Shown here in pieces: positions 25,545 to 33,758 of a DNA stretch of 64,000 nt. The notes below the pieces were generated by a model. The model did not search any database, was not told where the DNA came from, and worked only from the letters and a program-made list of their open reading frames with translations. The position numbers and the translations under genes were made by a program. The DNA is taken from the NCBI GenBank assembly GCA_039183535.1, contig JBCDBO010000010.1, positions 1 through 64,000 on the forward strand. The letters run 5' to 3'. The first letter of the stretch is position 1. Each line of letters opens with the position of its first letter. Source of the DNA: JBCAXA01 sp039183535. GTDB taxonomy: Bacteria > Pseudomonadota > Gammaproteobacteria > Steroidobacterales > Woeseiaceae.

Positions 25545-26087
25545 GTGGCGAACGATCAAGATGACGATGACGACGAGGTATTTCGCCGCTCCGTCGGCGA
25601 TGTGAAGCCGCTGCCGCAGAGTGACCGCGTAGAGCCCTACCGGCCACCAATCCGTCCCGATGCGCGCTTTCGCCGCGCCGACGACGCCGATGTACTTGCA
25701 CAAAGTCTGAACCCCGATCGGGAAGCGCTTGAGCAACTCACCGGCGCACGTTTGTCGCACCGGCGCAGCGATGTCAGCGAACGCACACTGAAACGCCTAG
25801 CGCGCGGTGACTACCGAATCCAAGGCGAAATTGACTTGCACGGCATGACCGCAGTCGAAGCGCGAGAGGCGTTAGCGGAGTTTATCAGCACCGCGCGACG
25901 CGATGGGATCAGTGCAGTAAGAGTTGTACACGGCAAAGGGCTCGGCAGCGGACCGCGAGGTCCGGTGTTAAAAGCGGCTGTTAATCGCGCGTTGCGCCGC
26001 AATGCAGCGGTTCTAGCCTTCGTGTCGGCACGCTTAGTCGACGGCGGTACGGGCGCACTCTACGTGTTGCTTGATACGCGGTTGTGA
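25545..26087 (+). CDS. smrA: Smr-domain DNA endonuclease family protein
   Basis: A 180-residue protein with a disordered acidic N-terminus (DDDDDE) and a C-terminal Smr domain: IQGEIDLHGMT near residue 97, VRVVHGKGLGS and GGTGALYVLL. Smr domains are nicking or RNA-cleaving endonuclease modules; this stand-alone type corresponds to SmrA/YfcN-like proteins. I start it at GTG 25545 because GGGGA lies 7 bases upstream. Divergent from surE and convergent with truD, whose end it overlaps by 28 bases. Confidence 0.87.
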   Translation: MANDQDDDDDEVFRRSVGDVKPLPQSDRVEPYRPPIRPDARFRRADDADVLAQSLNPDREALEQLTGARLSHRRSDVSERTLKRLARGDYRIQGEIDLHGMTAVEAREALAEFISTARRDGISAVRVVHGKGLGSGPRGPVLKAAVNRALRRNAAVLAFVSARLVDGGTGALYVLLDTRL

Positions 26088-27160
26088 ATGCTCGTATCTG
26101 TTACATCAACAAGCTCGGCGAGTAGCGCCGTCGCAAAGCTCCCAACCGGCAATGTAAATTCCAAACGTAGACACGCTGCCTCGGCATCGTATAGGTAGGT
26201 TAGGTCGCCAGCCATTACCCGCACTGGACGGAGCATCGACGCTGACCGACTCTGCTCCAACCAGGTTCGCCAGTGCCGTTTATCGAGTGCATCGATACTC
26301 GCTCGCTCGAGCTCGGCAGCCGCACCCGAGAGCGACGAGCCGTCTTGCCCCCAAAGTGTTGCACTGGGGTGAATGTCACCGGCCGCCGTCCGCTCGGGCA
26401 GCGCCGGGTCGTCGAGATCGACCTCGAAATGCGAACGGCTGCCGGCCAGTATCGCCCGATCACCGTCCCTCCATTCGAGTAAGCGGCCCTCGCCGACTCG
26501 CCGAGCCGTGAATCCGTTGAAAAGGAAACTGCGCGCAGCGGATACGGCAAACTCGCGTTTCGGTCCCCGCGCTCGTCCGCCGTTTGCTAGTCGCTCAGCC
26601 AAATCGAGATTGCTGCAGTCGCGGCCAAAACGCTGCCGCCCGAAATAGTTCGGAAACCCGTAACGGCGCAGCCGATCGATACGCTCGGCCAGCGCCTCGC
26701 TAGCGAATGAGACATCACGAATGACAAGCGCAAACGTGTTACTCCGATGCGTTCCGCGTCGCAGCTTACGCCGCGCCGCCGCGCACTCAAGAATGCTGAC
26801 GTCGGTATCGATGGGGCCAACGGCCAGTCGTGGATCCGCTGCTGGGATCGGTACGCTGAACCATTGTTCGGTTATCGCATAGCGATCTTTAAGTCCGCTA
26901 AAGCCGACTTCGCGAACAGCGACCCCGCAATGCGCCGCTAGCAGCTTACTCACCCAAGGCGTCGTTGCCCCGGTCTTGCGAACGCGCAGCCACGTGTGAG
27001 GCCCATCGCCGTCGGGTACGAAACCCAACTGCTCAGTGACTTGAAAATCCGCGTTGTTGACCCGCAGTAGACCGTGGCTCAGCGGCGCGCCGTGCCAATT
27101 CGGCCATTGCGGCGATTGCGAGCACTCAGGGAACGATTTGATAGAACGTCTCGCGCACAC
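26060..27160 (-). CDS. truD: tRNA pseudouridine(13) synthase TruD
   Basis: Makes pseudouridine 13 in tRNA-Glu. The catalytic motif GLKDR (Asp92) is near residue 90, and RLRRYGFPNYFGRQRFG and SAARSFLFN are typical TruD blocks. The C-terminus has LPVGSFATALLAEL. The GTG at 27160 lies inside the end of ftsB; no standard start closer to the conserved WHGAPL block is available, so the N-terminus is uncertain. In E. coli ispD and ispF separate ftsB from truD; here they are absent. Confidence 0.93.
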   Translation of the reverse strand: MCARRSIKSFPECSQSPQWPNWHGAPLSHGLLRVNNADFQVTEQLGFVPDGDGPHTWLRVRKTGATTPWVSKLLAAHCGVAVREVGFSGLKDRYAITEQWFSVPIPAADPRLAVGPIDTDVSILECAAARRKLRRGTHRSNTFALVIRDVSFASEALAERIDRLRRYGFPNYFGRQRFGRDCSNLDLAERLANGGRARGPKREFAVSAARSFLFNGFTARRVGEGRLLEWRDGDRAILAGSRSHFEVDLDDPALPERTAAGDIHPSATLWGQDGSSLSGAAAELERASIDALDKRHWRTWLEQSRSASMLRPVRVMAGDLTYLYDAEAACLRLEFTLPVGSFATALLAELVDVTDTSIHNRVSSNT

Positions 27161-27395
27161 CGATCATCCCGAGATCGGTCCGAGCGCGTTCTTCGGTCGC
27201 CTCGAAACGGTTCTTTAAGTTGTCGACTTCGGCGAACAACGCCTGATTACGCTCGCGCAGCCGATCGTTTTCGGCGCGCGCTTCCACGACCGCTTGACGG
27301 ACCTCCCGTGTTTTGCGGTGCCCGTCTGCCGACAGCCACAGCATTCCCTGCAGCCAGGCCAGCAATAACACCAAACACCCGCAAACGTAGCGCAT
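27126..27395 (-). CDS. ftsB: Cell division protein FtsB
   Basis: Small bitopic divisome protein (89 residues) that forms the FtsQ-FtsB-FtsL complex. From the ATG at 27395 it has one N-terminal transmembrane segment (about residues 2-22), a coiled coil (VEARAENDRLRERNQALFAEVDNL in two overlapping stretches) and the conserved end ARTDLGMIGVRETFYQIV. It lies 22 bases after eno, as in many gammaproteobacteria, and overlaps the truD start. Confidence 0.93.
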   Translation of the reverse strand: MRYVCGCLVLLLAWLQGMLWLSADGHRKTREVRQAVVEARAENDRLRERNQALFAEVDNLKNRFEATEERARTDLGMIGVRETFYQIVP

Positions 27396-27417
27396 CCGCC
27401 TTTTTCGCTCCCGACGA

Positions 27418-28701
27418 CTACCGACCGATCGATGCAGGAAACGCTTGCCGACCGGGATACGAAGCCCGTCCGCCGAGTTCCGCCTCGATGCGAAGTAGCT
27501 GATTATACTTCGCGATTCTGTCAGAACGCGACATCGAACCGGTTTTGATCTGGGTTGCCGTCGTGGCAACCGCGATATCGGCGATCGTCGCATCTTCGGT
27601 TTCGCCGGATCGATGTGAGACTACCGCGGAATAGCCAGCTTTCGTGGCCATCTCGATCGCCGCCAGGGTCTCCGTTAGCGTGCCGATCTGGTTGGGCTTG
27701 ATCAAAATCGAGTTGCCGATATTACGGTCGATGCCCTGGGCCAAGATGGACGTATTGGTGACAAACAAGTCGTCGCCGACCAGTTGGACACGATCGCCCA
27801 ACGCATTGGTCAGTTCGGCCCAGCCGTCCCAATCGTCTTCGCCCATACCGTCTTCAATCGTAACGATCGGGTAACGTTGGGTCAGATCGTCCAAATACGC
27901 GCAAAACTCGCTGGCGTTGAAACGTCGATCTTCCGACTCGAGCGTGTAAACGCCGTCCGCGTAGAATTCTGTGCTCGCAACGTCAAGTCCCAGCAGCACA
28001 TCGCCACCGAGTGAGTAACCCGCCTGCTCAACGGCCTCACCGATAACGTCGAGCGCCGCTTCGTTGGACGGCAAATCCGGCGCGAAACCACCTTCATCAC
28101 CGACCGCTGTATTCAGCCCGCGCTTGGCGAGTACGTGCTTTAGCGTATGAAAGACTTCCGCGCCGCAGCGTAGGGCCTCGCTGAAGTTCACGGCGCCTAC
28201 CGGGAGGATCATGAACTCTTGGATATCGACACTGTTGTCCGCGTGTGCGCCGCCATTGATGATGTTCATCATCGGCACCGGCATCTCAGTCCCATCACCG
28301 AGCGTCGCATATAATGATTGATGTTGGCTGGCTGCATTGGCCTTGGCCGCGGCCAAGGACACGGCCAGCAAAGCATTGGCGCCTAAGCGAGCTTTATTAT
28401 CGGTGCCATCAAGCTCGATTAAGCGTTCATCAAGCGCTCGTTGGTCGGCGACTGACTGACCACGCAAGGCAGCGACTATCTCACCGTTGACGCTCGCACA
28501 CGCACGCAGCACACCTTTTCCAAGATAGCGCTCGGCATCGCCATCACGCAGCTCACACGCTTCTCGTGACCCGGTCGATGCACCGCTAGGGACCGCCGCA
28601 CGGCCACGCAGACCGCTGTCTAGTACGACATCGGCCTCGACGGTAGGATTGCCGCGCGAGTCGATGACCTCGCGCGCGATGATGTCACTGATCGTGCTCA
28701 T
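27418..28701 (-). CDS. eno: Enolase
   Basis: Interconverts 2-phosphoglycerate and phosphoenolpyruvate and is a component of the RNA degradosome in many gammaproteobacteria. The 427-residue product shows SRGNPTVEADV, GAVNFSEAL, TIEDGMGEDDWDGW, LVGDDLFVTN and the signature ILIKPNQIGTLTETL with SHRSGETED. All catalytic blocks are intact. It follows kdsA by 34 bases. Confidence 0.98.
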   Translation of the reverse strand: MSTISDIIAREVIDSRGNPTVEADVVLDSGLRGRAAVPSGASTGSREACELRDGDAERYLGKGVLRACASVNGEIVAALRGQSVADQRALDERLIELDGTDNKARLGANALLAVSLAAAKANAASQHQSLYATLGDGTEMPVPMMNIINGGAHADNSVDIQEFMILPVGAVNFSEALRCGAEVFHTLKHVLAKRGLNTAVGDEGGFAPDLPSNEAALDVIGEAVEQAGYSLGGDVLLGLDVASTEFYADGVYTLESEDRRFNASEFCAYLDDLTQRYPIVTIEDGMGEDDWDGWAELTNALGDRVQLVGDDLFVTNTSILAQGIDRNIGNSILIKPNQIGTLTETLAAIEMATKAGYSAVVSHRSGETEDATIADIAVATTATQIKTGSMSRSDRIAKYNQLLRIEAELGGRASYPGRQAFPASIGR

Positions 28702-28735
28702 TCAGTCTGTTCCTCGGAAAGTCGGATGGGTGTGA

Positions 28736-29587
28736 TTACGTCGGCGGTGCGAGACCGTACTCAGCTTCCAGGAAGCCGCCGCGTTTGACCGCTGCATCGA
28801 TCTCCTGCAGGGCGGTCAGTAACGCTTCCATTTGACTGAGTGGCCAGGCATTCGGGCCGTCAGAGAGTGCATTTTCCGGGTCTTCGTGCGTTTCCATAAA
28901 CAGGCCAGCCACACCGACCGCAACAGCCGCCCGAGCGAGAACCGGAACAAACTCACGTTGACCACCCGATGCTTTGCCTTGACCACCTGGTAGTTGCACC
29001 GAGTGCGTAGCATCGAAGACTACCGGCGCACCGGTTGCACGCATAACGGCGAGCGAGCGCATGTCCGACACAAGATTGTTGTAGCCGAACGTGAAGCCAC
29101 GTTCGCAAACCATGATTTGTGTATTGCCGGTCGAACGGGCTTTGTCGACAACATTGCCCATTTCCCACGGCGATAGGAACTGGCCTTTCTTAATGTTCAC
29201 CGCGATGCCTTGCGAGGCGGCGTTGACGATGAAATTTGTCTGTCGGCACAAAAACGCTGGGGTCTGAATAATGTCGACGACGTCGGCGACACGCTCGAGT
29301 GGCGTATCCTCGTGGACGTCGGTCAACACCGGTAATTCAAATGTTCGCTTGACCTTCGCTAAGATTTCGAGGCCTTCGTCGATTCCAGGGCCGCGAAAAC
29401 TTTTTGCCGAACTGCGGTTTGCTTTATCAAACGACGACTTGTACACCAACGGTACACCGAGGCGATCCGTTAGCCGTTTCAGCGCGTCCGCATGACGAAA
29501 TGCCGACTCCTCACTTTCGATCACGCACGTACCGGCGATCAGAAAAAACGGCTGATCAAGCCCTACGTCGTAGCCAGCAATCTTCAC
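28736..29587 (-). CDS. kdsA: 3-deoxy-8-phosphooctulonate (KDO-8-P) synthase
   Basis: Condenses phosphoenolpyruvate and arabinose 5-phosphate for the KDO of lipopolysaccharide (283 residues). N-terminal FLIAGTCVIESEE, YKSSFDKANRSS, LTDVHEDTPLE and FDATHSVQLPGG are diagnostic. The ATG overlaps the pyrG stop (ATGA). Sitting between pyrG and eno, the latter producing PEP, is the common arrangement in non-enteric gammaproteobacteria. Confidence 0.97.
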   Translation of the reverse strand: MKIAGYDVGLDQPFFLIAGTCVIESEESAFRHADALKRLTDRLGVPLVYKSSFDKANRSSAKSFRGPGIDEGLEILAKVKRTFELPVLTDVHEDTPLERVADVVDIIQTPAFLCRQTNFIVNAASQGIAVNIKKGQFLSPWEMGNVVDKARSTGNTQIMVCERGFTFGYNNLVSDMRSLAVMRATGAPVVFDATHSVQLPGGQGKASGGQREFVPVLARAAVAVGVAGLFMETHEDPENALSDGPNAWPLSQMEALLTALQEIDAAVKRGGFLEAEYGLAPPT

Positions 29588-31230
29588 GCGCTGGCTGCCT
29601 CCAGCTCACTCGCCGTGCTGTACTCCCGCGCGGCCAATACGAAGCTCGTAAACAATGGATGGCCATCGCGCGGGTTCGATGTGAATTCCGGGTGGAACTG
29701 ACTGGCAACGAACCAGCGATGCGTAGGCAACTCGACAATTTCGACGAGATCATCAACCGATAAGCCGCTAAAGCGCATCCCAGCGCTCGCCAAGGCCTGC
29801 CGATAATTGTTGTTGACCTCGTATCGATGACGATGCCGCTCGCGAATGACATCGGCACCGTAGACATCGCGGACCATCGAATCGGGTTGCAAATGAATTT
29901 CCTGGGCACCAAGGCGCATAGTTCCACCAAGATCAGACGATTCGTTGCGCTGTTGGAGCGCGCCGTCTTGCTCTTGCCACTCGGTGATCAATGCAACGAC
30001 TTTGTCAGCGGCACCGGCGTTGAACTCTGTCGAGTGCGCGTCAGCAAATCCGCAAACATTACGCGCATATTCGATCACCGCGGCCTGCATACCTAGGCAA
30101 ATACCGAGATACGGAACGTCGTTCTCGCGCGCGTACTGGACCGTCTGCACCTTGCCCTCGATACCGCGGCCGCCAAAACCACCCGGCACGAGAATCGCAT
30201 CCATGTCCGCCAAAACGCCTAGGCCATCGCGTTCGATGTCCTGACTTTCGATGTAGTGAATGTTGACCCGCGTCGAGGTTTGAATACCGGCGTGCAACAA
30301 CGCTTCGGATAGCGAGATATACGAGTCGCGAAACTCCATATATTTTCCGACCATCGCGATACTGACCTCGGCCTCGGGCGAGCGCCGCGCATCGACAACC
30401 CGTTGCCACTCGCTAAGGTCAGCCGCTGCCGCGTCAACCGAGAGCTGGCGCACCACTAACTCGTCCATACCTTGCTCGTGCAGCATCATCGGGATTTCGT
30501 ACAGATCGTTCGCATCGTGCGCCGAAATCACGGCGTTCTCCTGCACGTTGGTGAACAGTGCGATTTTGCGACGCTGTTCGACCGGCAGCGGTAATTCCGA
30601 ACGACAAACCAAAATATCGGGTTGAATACCGATCGAGCGCAGTTCTTTCACCGAATGCTGCGTTGGTTTGGTTTTGATCTCCTTCGAGGCAGCGATAAAC
30701 GGTACCAACGTTAGATGCACGTAGACGCAGCGATCTCGGCCGAGTTCCACGCCAAGCTGGCGAATCGCTTCAAGAAACGGGAGCGACTCGATGTCGCCAA
30801 CGGTACCGCCGATCTCAACGAGGCAAATGTCCGCATCACCGGCGCCGCGATGAACACAGGTTTTGATCTCGTCGGTGATATGCGGGATAACTTGGACAGT
30901 CGCGCCGAGATATTCGCCGCGTCGCTCCTTGGCGATGACCGACTCGTAAATACGACCTGTCGTGTAGTTGGAGTGGCGCCCGGTCACCGTTCGAACGAAG
31001 CGCTCGTAGTGCCCGAGGTCGAGATCGGTTTCCGTTCCGTCGTCGGTGACAAACACCTCACCGTGTTGAAACGGACTCATCGTGCCCGGATCGACGTTGA
31101 TGTACGGGTCTAGCTTGATCATGCTGACGCTCAAGCCTCGCGACTCGAGAATAGCGCCCATACTGGCGGCCGTGATGCCTTTTCCTAACGAGGAAACGAC
31201 GCCACCGGTAAAAAAAACGAACGAGGTCAT
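29584..31230 (-). CDS. pyrG: CTP synthase
   Basis: Converts UTP to CTP with glutamine as nitrogen donor (548 residues). The synthetase domain starts FVFFTGGVVSSLGKG with the P-loop. The C-terminal class I amidotransferase has PYLGICLGMQ with the nucleophilic cysteine, and the His/Glu pair in ASQFHPEFTSNP. First gene of pyrG-kdsA-eno-ftsB-truD, preceded by a 174-base leader region. Confidence 0.98.
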   Translation of the reverse strand: MTSFVFFTGGVVSSLGKGITAASMGAILESRGLSVSMIKLDPYINVDPGTMSPFQHGEVFVTDDGTETDLDLGHYERFVRTVTGRHSNYTTGRIYESVIAKERRGEYLGATVQVIPHITDEIKTCVHRGAGDADICLVEIGGTVGDIESLPFLEAIRQLGVELGRDRCVYVHLTLVPFIAASKEIKTKPTQHSVKELRSIGIQPDILVCRSELPLPVEQRRKIALFTNVQENAVISAHDANDLYEIPMMLHEQGMDELVVRQLSVDAAAADLSEWQRVVDARRSPEAEVSIAMVGKYMEFRDSYISLSEALLHAGIQTSTRVNIHYIESQDIERDGLGVLADMDAILVPGGFGGRGIEGKVQTVQYARENDVPYLGICLGMQAAVIEYARNVCGFADAHSTEFNAGAADKVVALITEWQEQDGALQQRNESSDLGGTMRLGAQEIHLQPDSMVRDVYGADVIRERHRHRYEVNNNYRQALASAGMRFSGLSVDDLVEIVELPTHRWFVASQFHPEFTSNPRDGHPLFTSFVLAAREYSTASELEAASA

Positions 31231-31404
31231 GCCTGCTTCCGTAAACGCGTTGCGGGGCCGGAAAGCAGTTTAGGGCCAGCGCGAAGGTGTGCTGCCGGTC
31301 GGCGGGTCCGGCCCTTAATGTCGCCGCCCTGCTCTCGAAGACGGTGTTCCATGCTACAAGAGAAGGGACAATCGCACAATCGACAATGACGCTGCAACGA
31401 GCAA
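31231..31404 (-). promoter_or_regulatory. Leader and probable promoter region of pyrG
   Basis: The gap between tilS and pyrG on the minus strand carries a weak sigma-70 candidate, TTGTGC, 17 bases, TAGCAT. Downstream a 6-base inverted repeat (arms 31272-31277 and 31310-31315, AGGGCC/GGCCCT) encloses a smaller GC-rich hairpin, so the leader messenger is probably structured. I see no open reading frame with a ribosome site. The role of the fold is unknown. Confidence 0.4.
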
Positions 31405-32721
31405 CTAAATGGCCTGAATCACCGGTGCATCTCGCCAAGCAACCCGGAACCGATCGCCAGAATCAGTGCCGACCGAGTGCCAGAGGTCGCCAACCGCAAC
31501 GATACCGTCCTCGGCCGAGAGCAGCGGCAATCGGTCGCGCCACCAGGGCAACACCCGGGCGCTACGTAGCCATTCCTTCAAACACTGCTGCGGCCGCTCT
31601 GGCCCGCTGTTAAGACGCTCACCACCGCGGCGAAAATGGACTCGCAGCCCAGCGCTCGGCAAACGAATGCCATAGCCCGCGGTCGGCACCAGCTCTAGGC
31701 GTCCGTTCTGTCGCCCGAGTGAGTATGGACGCCCGGGGACGAGCGATCCGGCCTGCGGCGCGTCATTCGGCGGCACAACGTACAGTCGGCGCTGGTATAA
31801 GGCTACGCGATACCCAGGGCCATCGACACTGGCCCGATTGTCTGGACGAGGACTCGCCAACATGATGCGCAGCGCCTGTAGGCGCGCCGGTGGTGGCGGT
31901 CGCCGGCCTGCCAGCAGAAGCCATTCGCGCAGCAATACCAGCGTAGCGGACTCTGGAAGAACCCGTAACGGTGCGATCGCTAACGACCCATCGTGGCTTA
32001 CCGCCCGGCCCAATCGCTGCCGCGCGGCGGCAACCGTTAGTCGATAGTCGTTGTTGAGATGATCGGCGGCCGCACTTAATCGAGCGCTAACATCAGGCCA
32101 ACGGCGATCGACCAGCGGCAGCACCGTCTCGCGCAGGTACACGCGATCAAACCGGGTGTCGACGTTGTGCGGATCGTCGGCGACGGGCGTTCCGATGTCG
32201 GTAGTTAGGGCAACGATTGCGGCGCGACTGAGAGACAACATTGGCCGGACGATAAAGCCAGCACCTAACGGTGCCACTCGGGGCATGGCGCGCAAGCCGC
32301 GCCCGCCTGCACCGCGAAACGCGTTTTGCAAAAATGTCTCGGCCTGGTCGTCGCGATGATGGCCCAACACGACAACGTCGCCGGGGCACAGCGCCGCTGC
32401 AAGCGCCCGGTAGCGCGCATCCCGCGCGCGTTGTTCTGGCCCACCTCGCCCAGCCGTCGCAACCGCACCGTGAAAAACATCGAGTGGGACCGCGCAGCGG
32501 CGACACTGCTCATCGCAAATGGCCGCAAAGCGATCCGCGTCCGCTTGTAAGCCGTGATGAACGTGCCAGGCCGCGAGCCGCCAGCGCTGCGCGGCGGATA
32601 AGGCTAACAACAGCGCGAACGAGTCACGTCCGCCGCTGAGCGCCACGATAACGCGACGCGCCGGCAGACGATGCTGGCGCAATGCCTCCGCGAACTGCTC
32701 GCAAATTTGCGTAGCCGTCAC
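31405..32721 (-). CDS. tilS: tRNA(Ile)-lysidine synthase TilS
   Basis: Converts cytidine 34 of tRNA-Ile2 to lysidine so that it reads AUA. The P-loop VALSGGRDSFALL is near residue 26, then WHVHHGLQADAD, and DVVVLGHHRDDQAETFL, the full N-type PP-loop set, followed by the C-terminal substrate-binding region ending in VAWRDAP. At 438 residues it is the long E. coli-like form. GTG start, 9 bases after accA. Confidence 0.95.
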   Translation of the reverse strand: MTATQICEQFAEALRQHRLPARRVIVALSGGRDSFALLLALSAAQRWRLAAWHVHHGLQADADRFAAICDEQCRRCAVPLDVFHGAVATAGRGGPEQRARDARYRALAAALCPGDVVVLGHHRDDQAETFLQNAFRGAGGRGLRAMPRVAPLGAGFIVRPMLSLSRAAIVALTTDIGTPVADDPHNVDTRFDRVYLRETVLPLVDRRWPDVSARLSAAADHLNNDYRLTVAAARQRLGRAVSHDGSLAIAPLRVLPESATLVLLREWLLLAGRRPPPPARLQALRIMLASPRPDNRASVDGPGYRVALYQRRLYVVPPNDAPQAGSLVPGRPYSLGRQNGRLELVPTAGYGIRLPSAGLRVHFRRGGERLNSGPERPQQCLKEWLRSARVLPWWRDRLPLLSAEDGIVAVGDLWHSVGTDSGDRFRVAWRDAPVIQAI

Positions 32722-32730
32722 GGCCAGGCG

Positions 32731-33690
32731 CTAGCTCGTCTTGAAACGGCCGTATTGTGCAATCCTCTGCGAGCGGGCTCGCAACAGATCGTCGATGTCG
32801 ACGTCGCACAACGCATCGAGATGCATGACCAGCGCATTTTTGACGGCGGCCGATGCGGCCGGGTAGTCACGATGCGCGCCACCCAGCGGTTCGGCCACAA
32901 TGTCGTCCACTAGCGAATTTTCCTTGAGGCTGCTCGCCGTGATTTTCATTGCGTTGGCAGCCTCTTCGGCCTTGTCCGCGCTCTTCCACAAGATGCTGGC
33001 ACACCCTTCCGGTGAGATGACCGAATAAACGGCGTACTCGAGCATCAGCAAACGATCGCCAACGCCAATTGCGAGCGCACCACCGGAACCGCCCTCGCCG
33101 ATAACCAGCGTCACAATCGGTGTGCGCAGACGCGCCATCGTGTAGAGATTGCGCGCAATCGCTTCGCTCTGGCCGCGCTCCTCGGCACCGATGCCCGGGT
33201 AGGCGCCGGGCGTATCGATAAGGGTGATGATTGGCAGCGAGAATTTCTCGGCCATCTGCATTAAGCGGAGGGCTTTGCGGTAACCCTCCGGGCGCGGCAT
33301 GCCGTAATTGCGCCGAACCCGTTCTTTGGTGTCGCGTCCTTTCTGGTGACCAATGACCATGACCGGCCGGTCATCGAGTCGGGCCAGCCCACCGACGATC
33401 GCGAAATCATCGGCATACATGCGATCACCGTGCAGTTCCTGGAAGTCTTCCATGATCGAGCCGACGTAGTCGAGCATGTAAGGGCGCAGCGGGTGGCGCG
33501 CCAACTGCGCGATCTGCCAGGCCGATAAGTCCGAGAAAATACTCTGCGTCAGCGCCTCGCATTTGGCCGTTAGCCGCTGCACTTCCTCGCCGATGTTGAT
33601 CTCGGAGTCATCGTCGACATGTCGCAAAGCTTCGATTTTTGCCTGCAACTCGGCGATGGGTCGTTCAAATTCGAGATAGTCCACGGCCAT
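32731..33690 (-). CDS. accA: Acetyl-CoA carboxylase carboxyltransferase subunit alpha
   Basis: With AccD transfers carboxyl from biotin to acetyl-CoA, the first step of fatty acid synthesis. From the ATG at 33690 the product is 319 residues and starts MAVDYLEFERPIAELQAKI like E. coli AccA. It includes VIGHQKGRDTKERVRRNYGM, TPGAYPGIGAEERGQ, GEGGSGGALAIG and SPEGCASILWK. A reading from an upstream start would add 21 unrelated residues. It lies between dnaE and tilS. Confidence 0.97.
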   Translation of the reverse strand: MAVDYLEFERPIAELQAKIEALRHVDDDSEINIGEEVQRLTAKCEALTQSIFSDLSAWQIAQLARHPLRPYMLDYVGSIMEDFQELHGDRMYADDFAIVGGLARLDDRPVMVIGHQKGRDTKERVRRNYGMPRPEGYRKALRLMQMAEKFSLPIITLIDTPGAYPGIGAEERGQSEAIARNLYTMARLRTPIVTLVIGEGGSGGALAIGVGDRLLMLEYAVYSVISPEGCASILWKSADKAEEAANAMKITASSLKENSLVDDIVAEPLGGAHRDYPAASAAVKNALVMHLDALCDVDIDDLLRARSQRIAQYGRFKTS

Positions 33691-33758
33691 CCCCAACAGA
33701 GCTCGTTCAGGGCGCAAAGGATAGGCAACCGACGTCGCGGCCGCAACGTGCATCGCCG

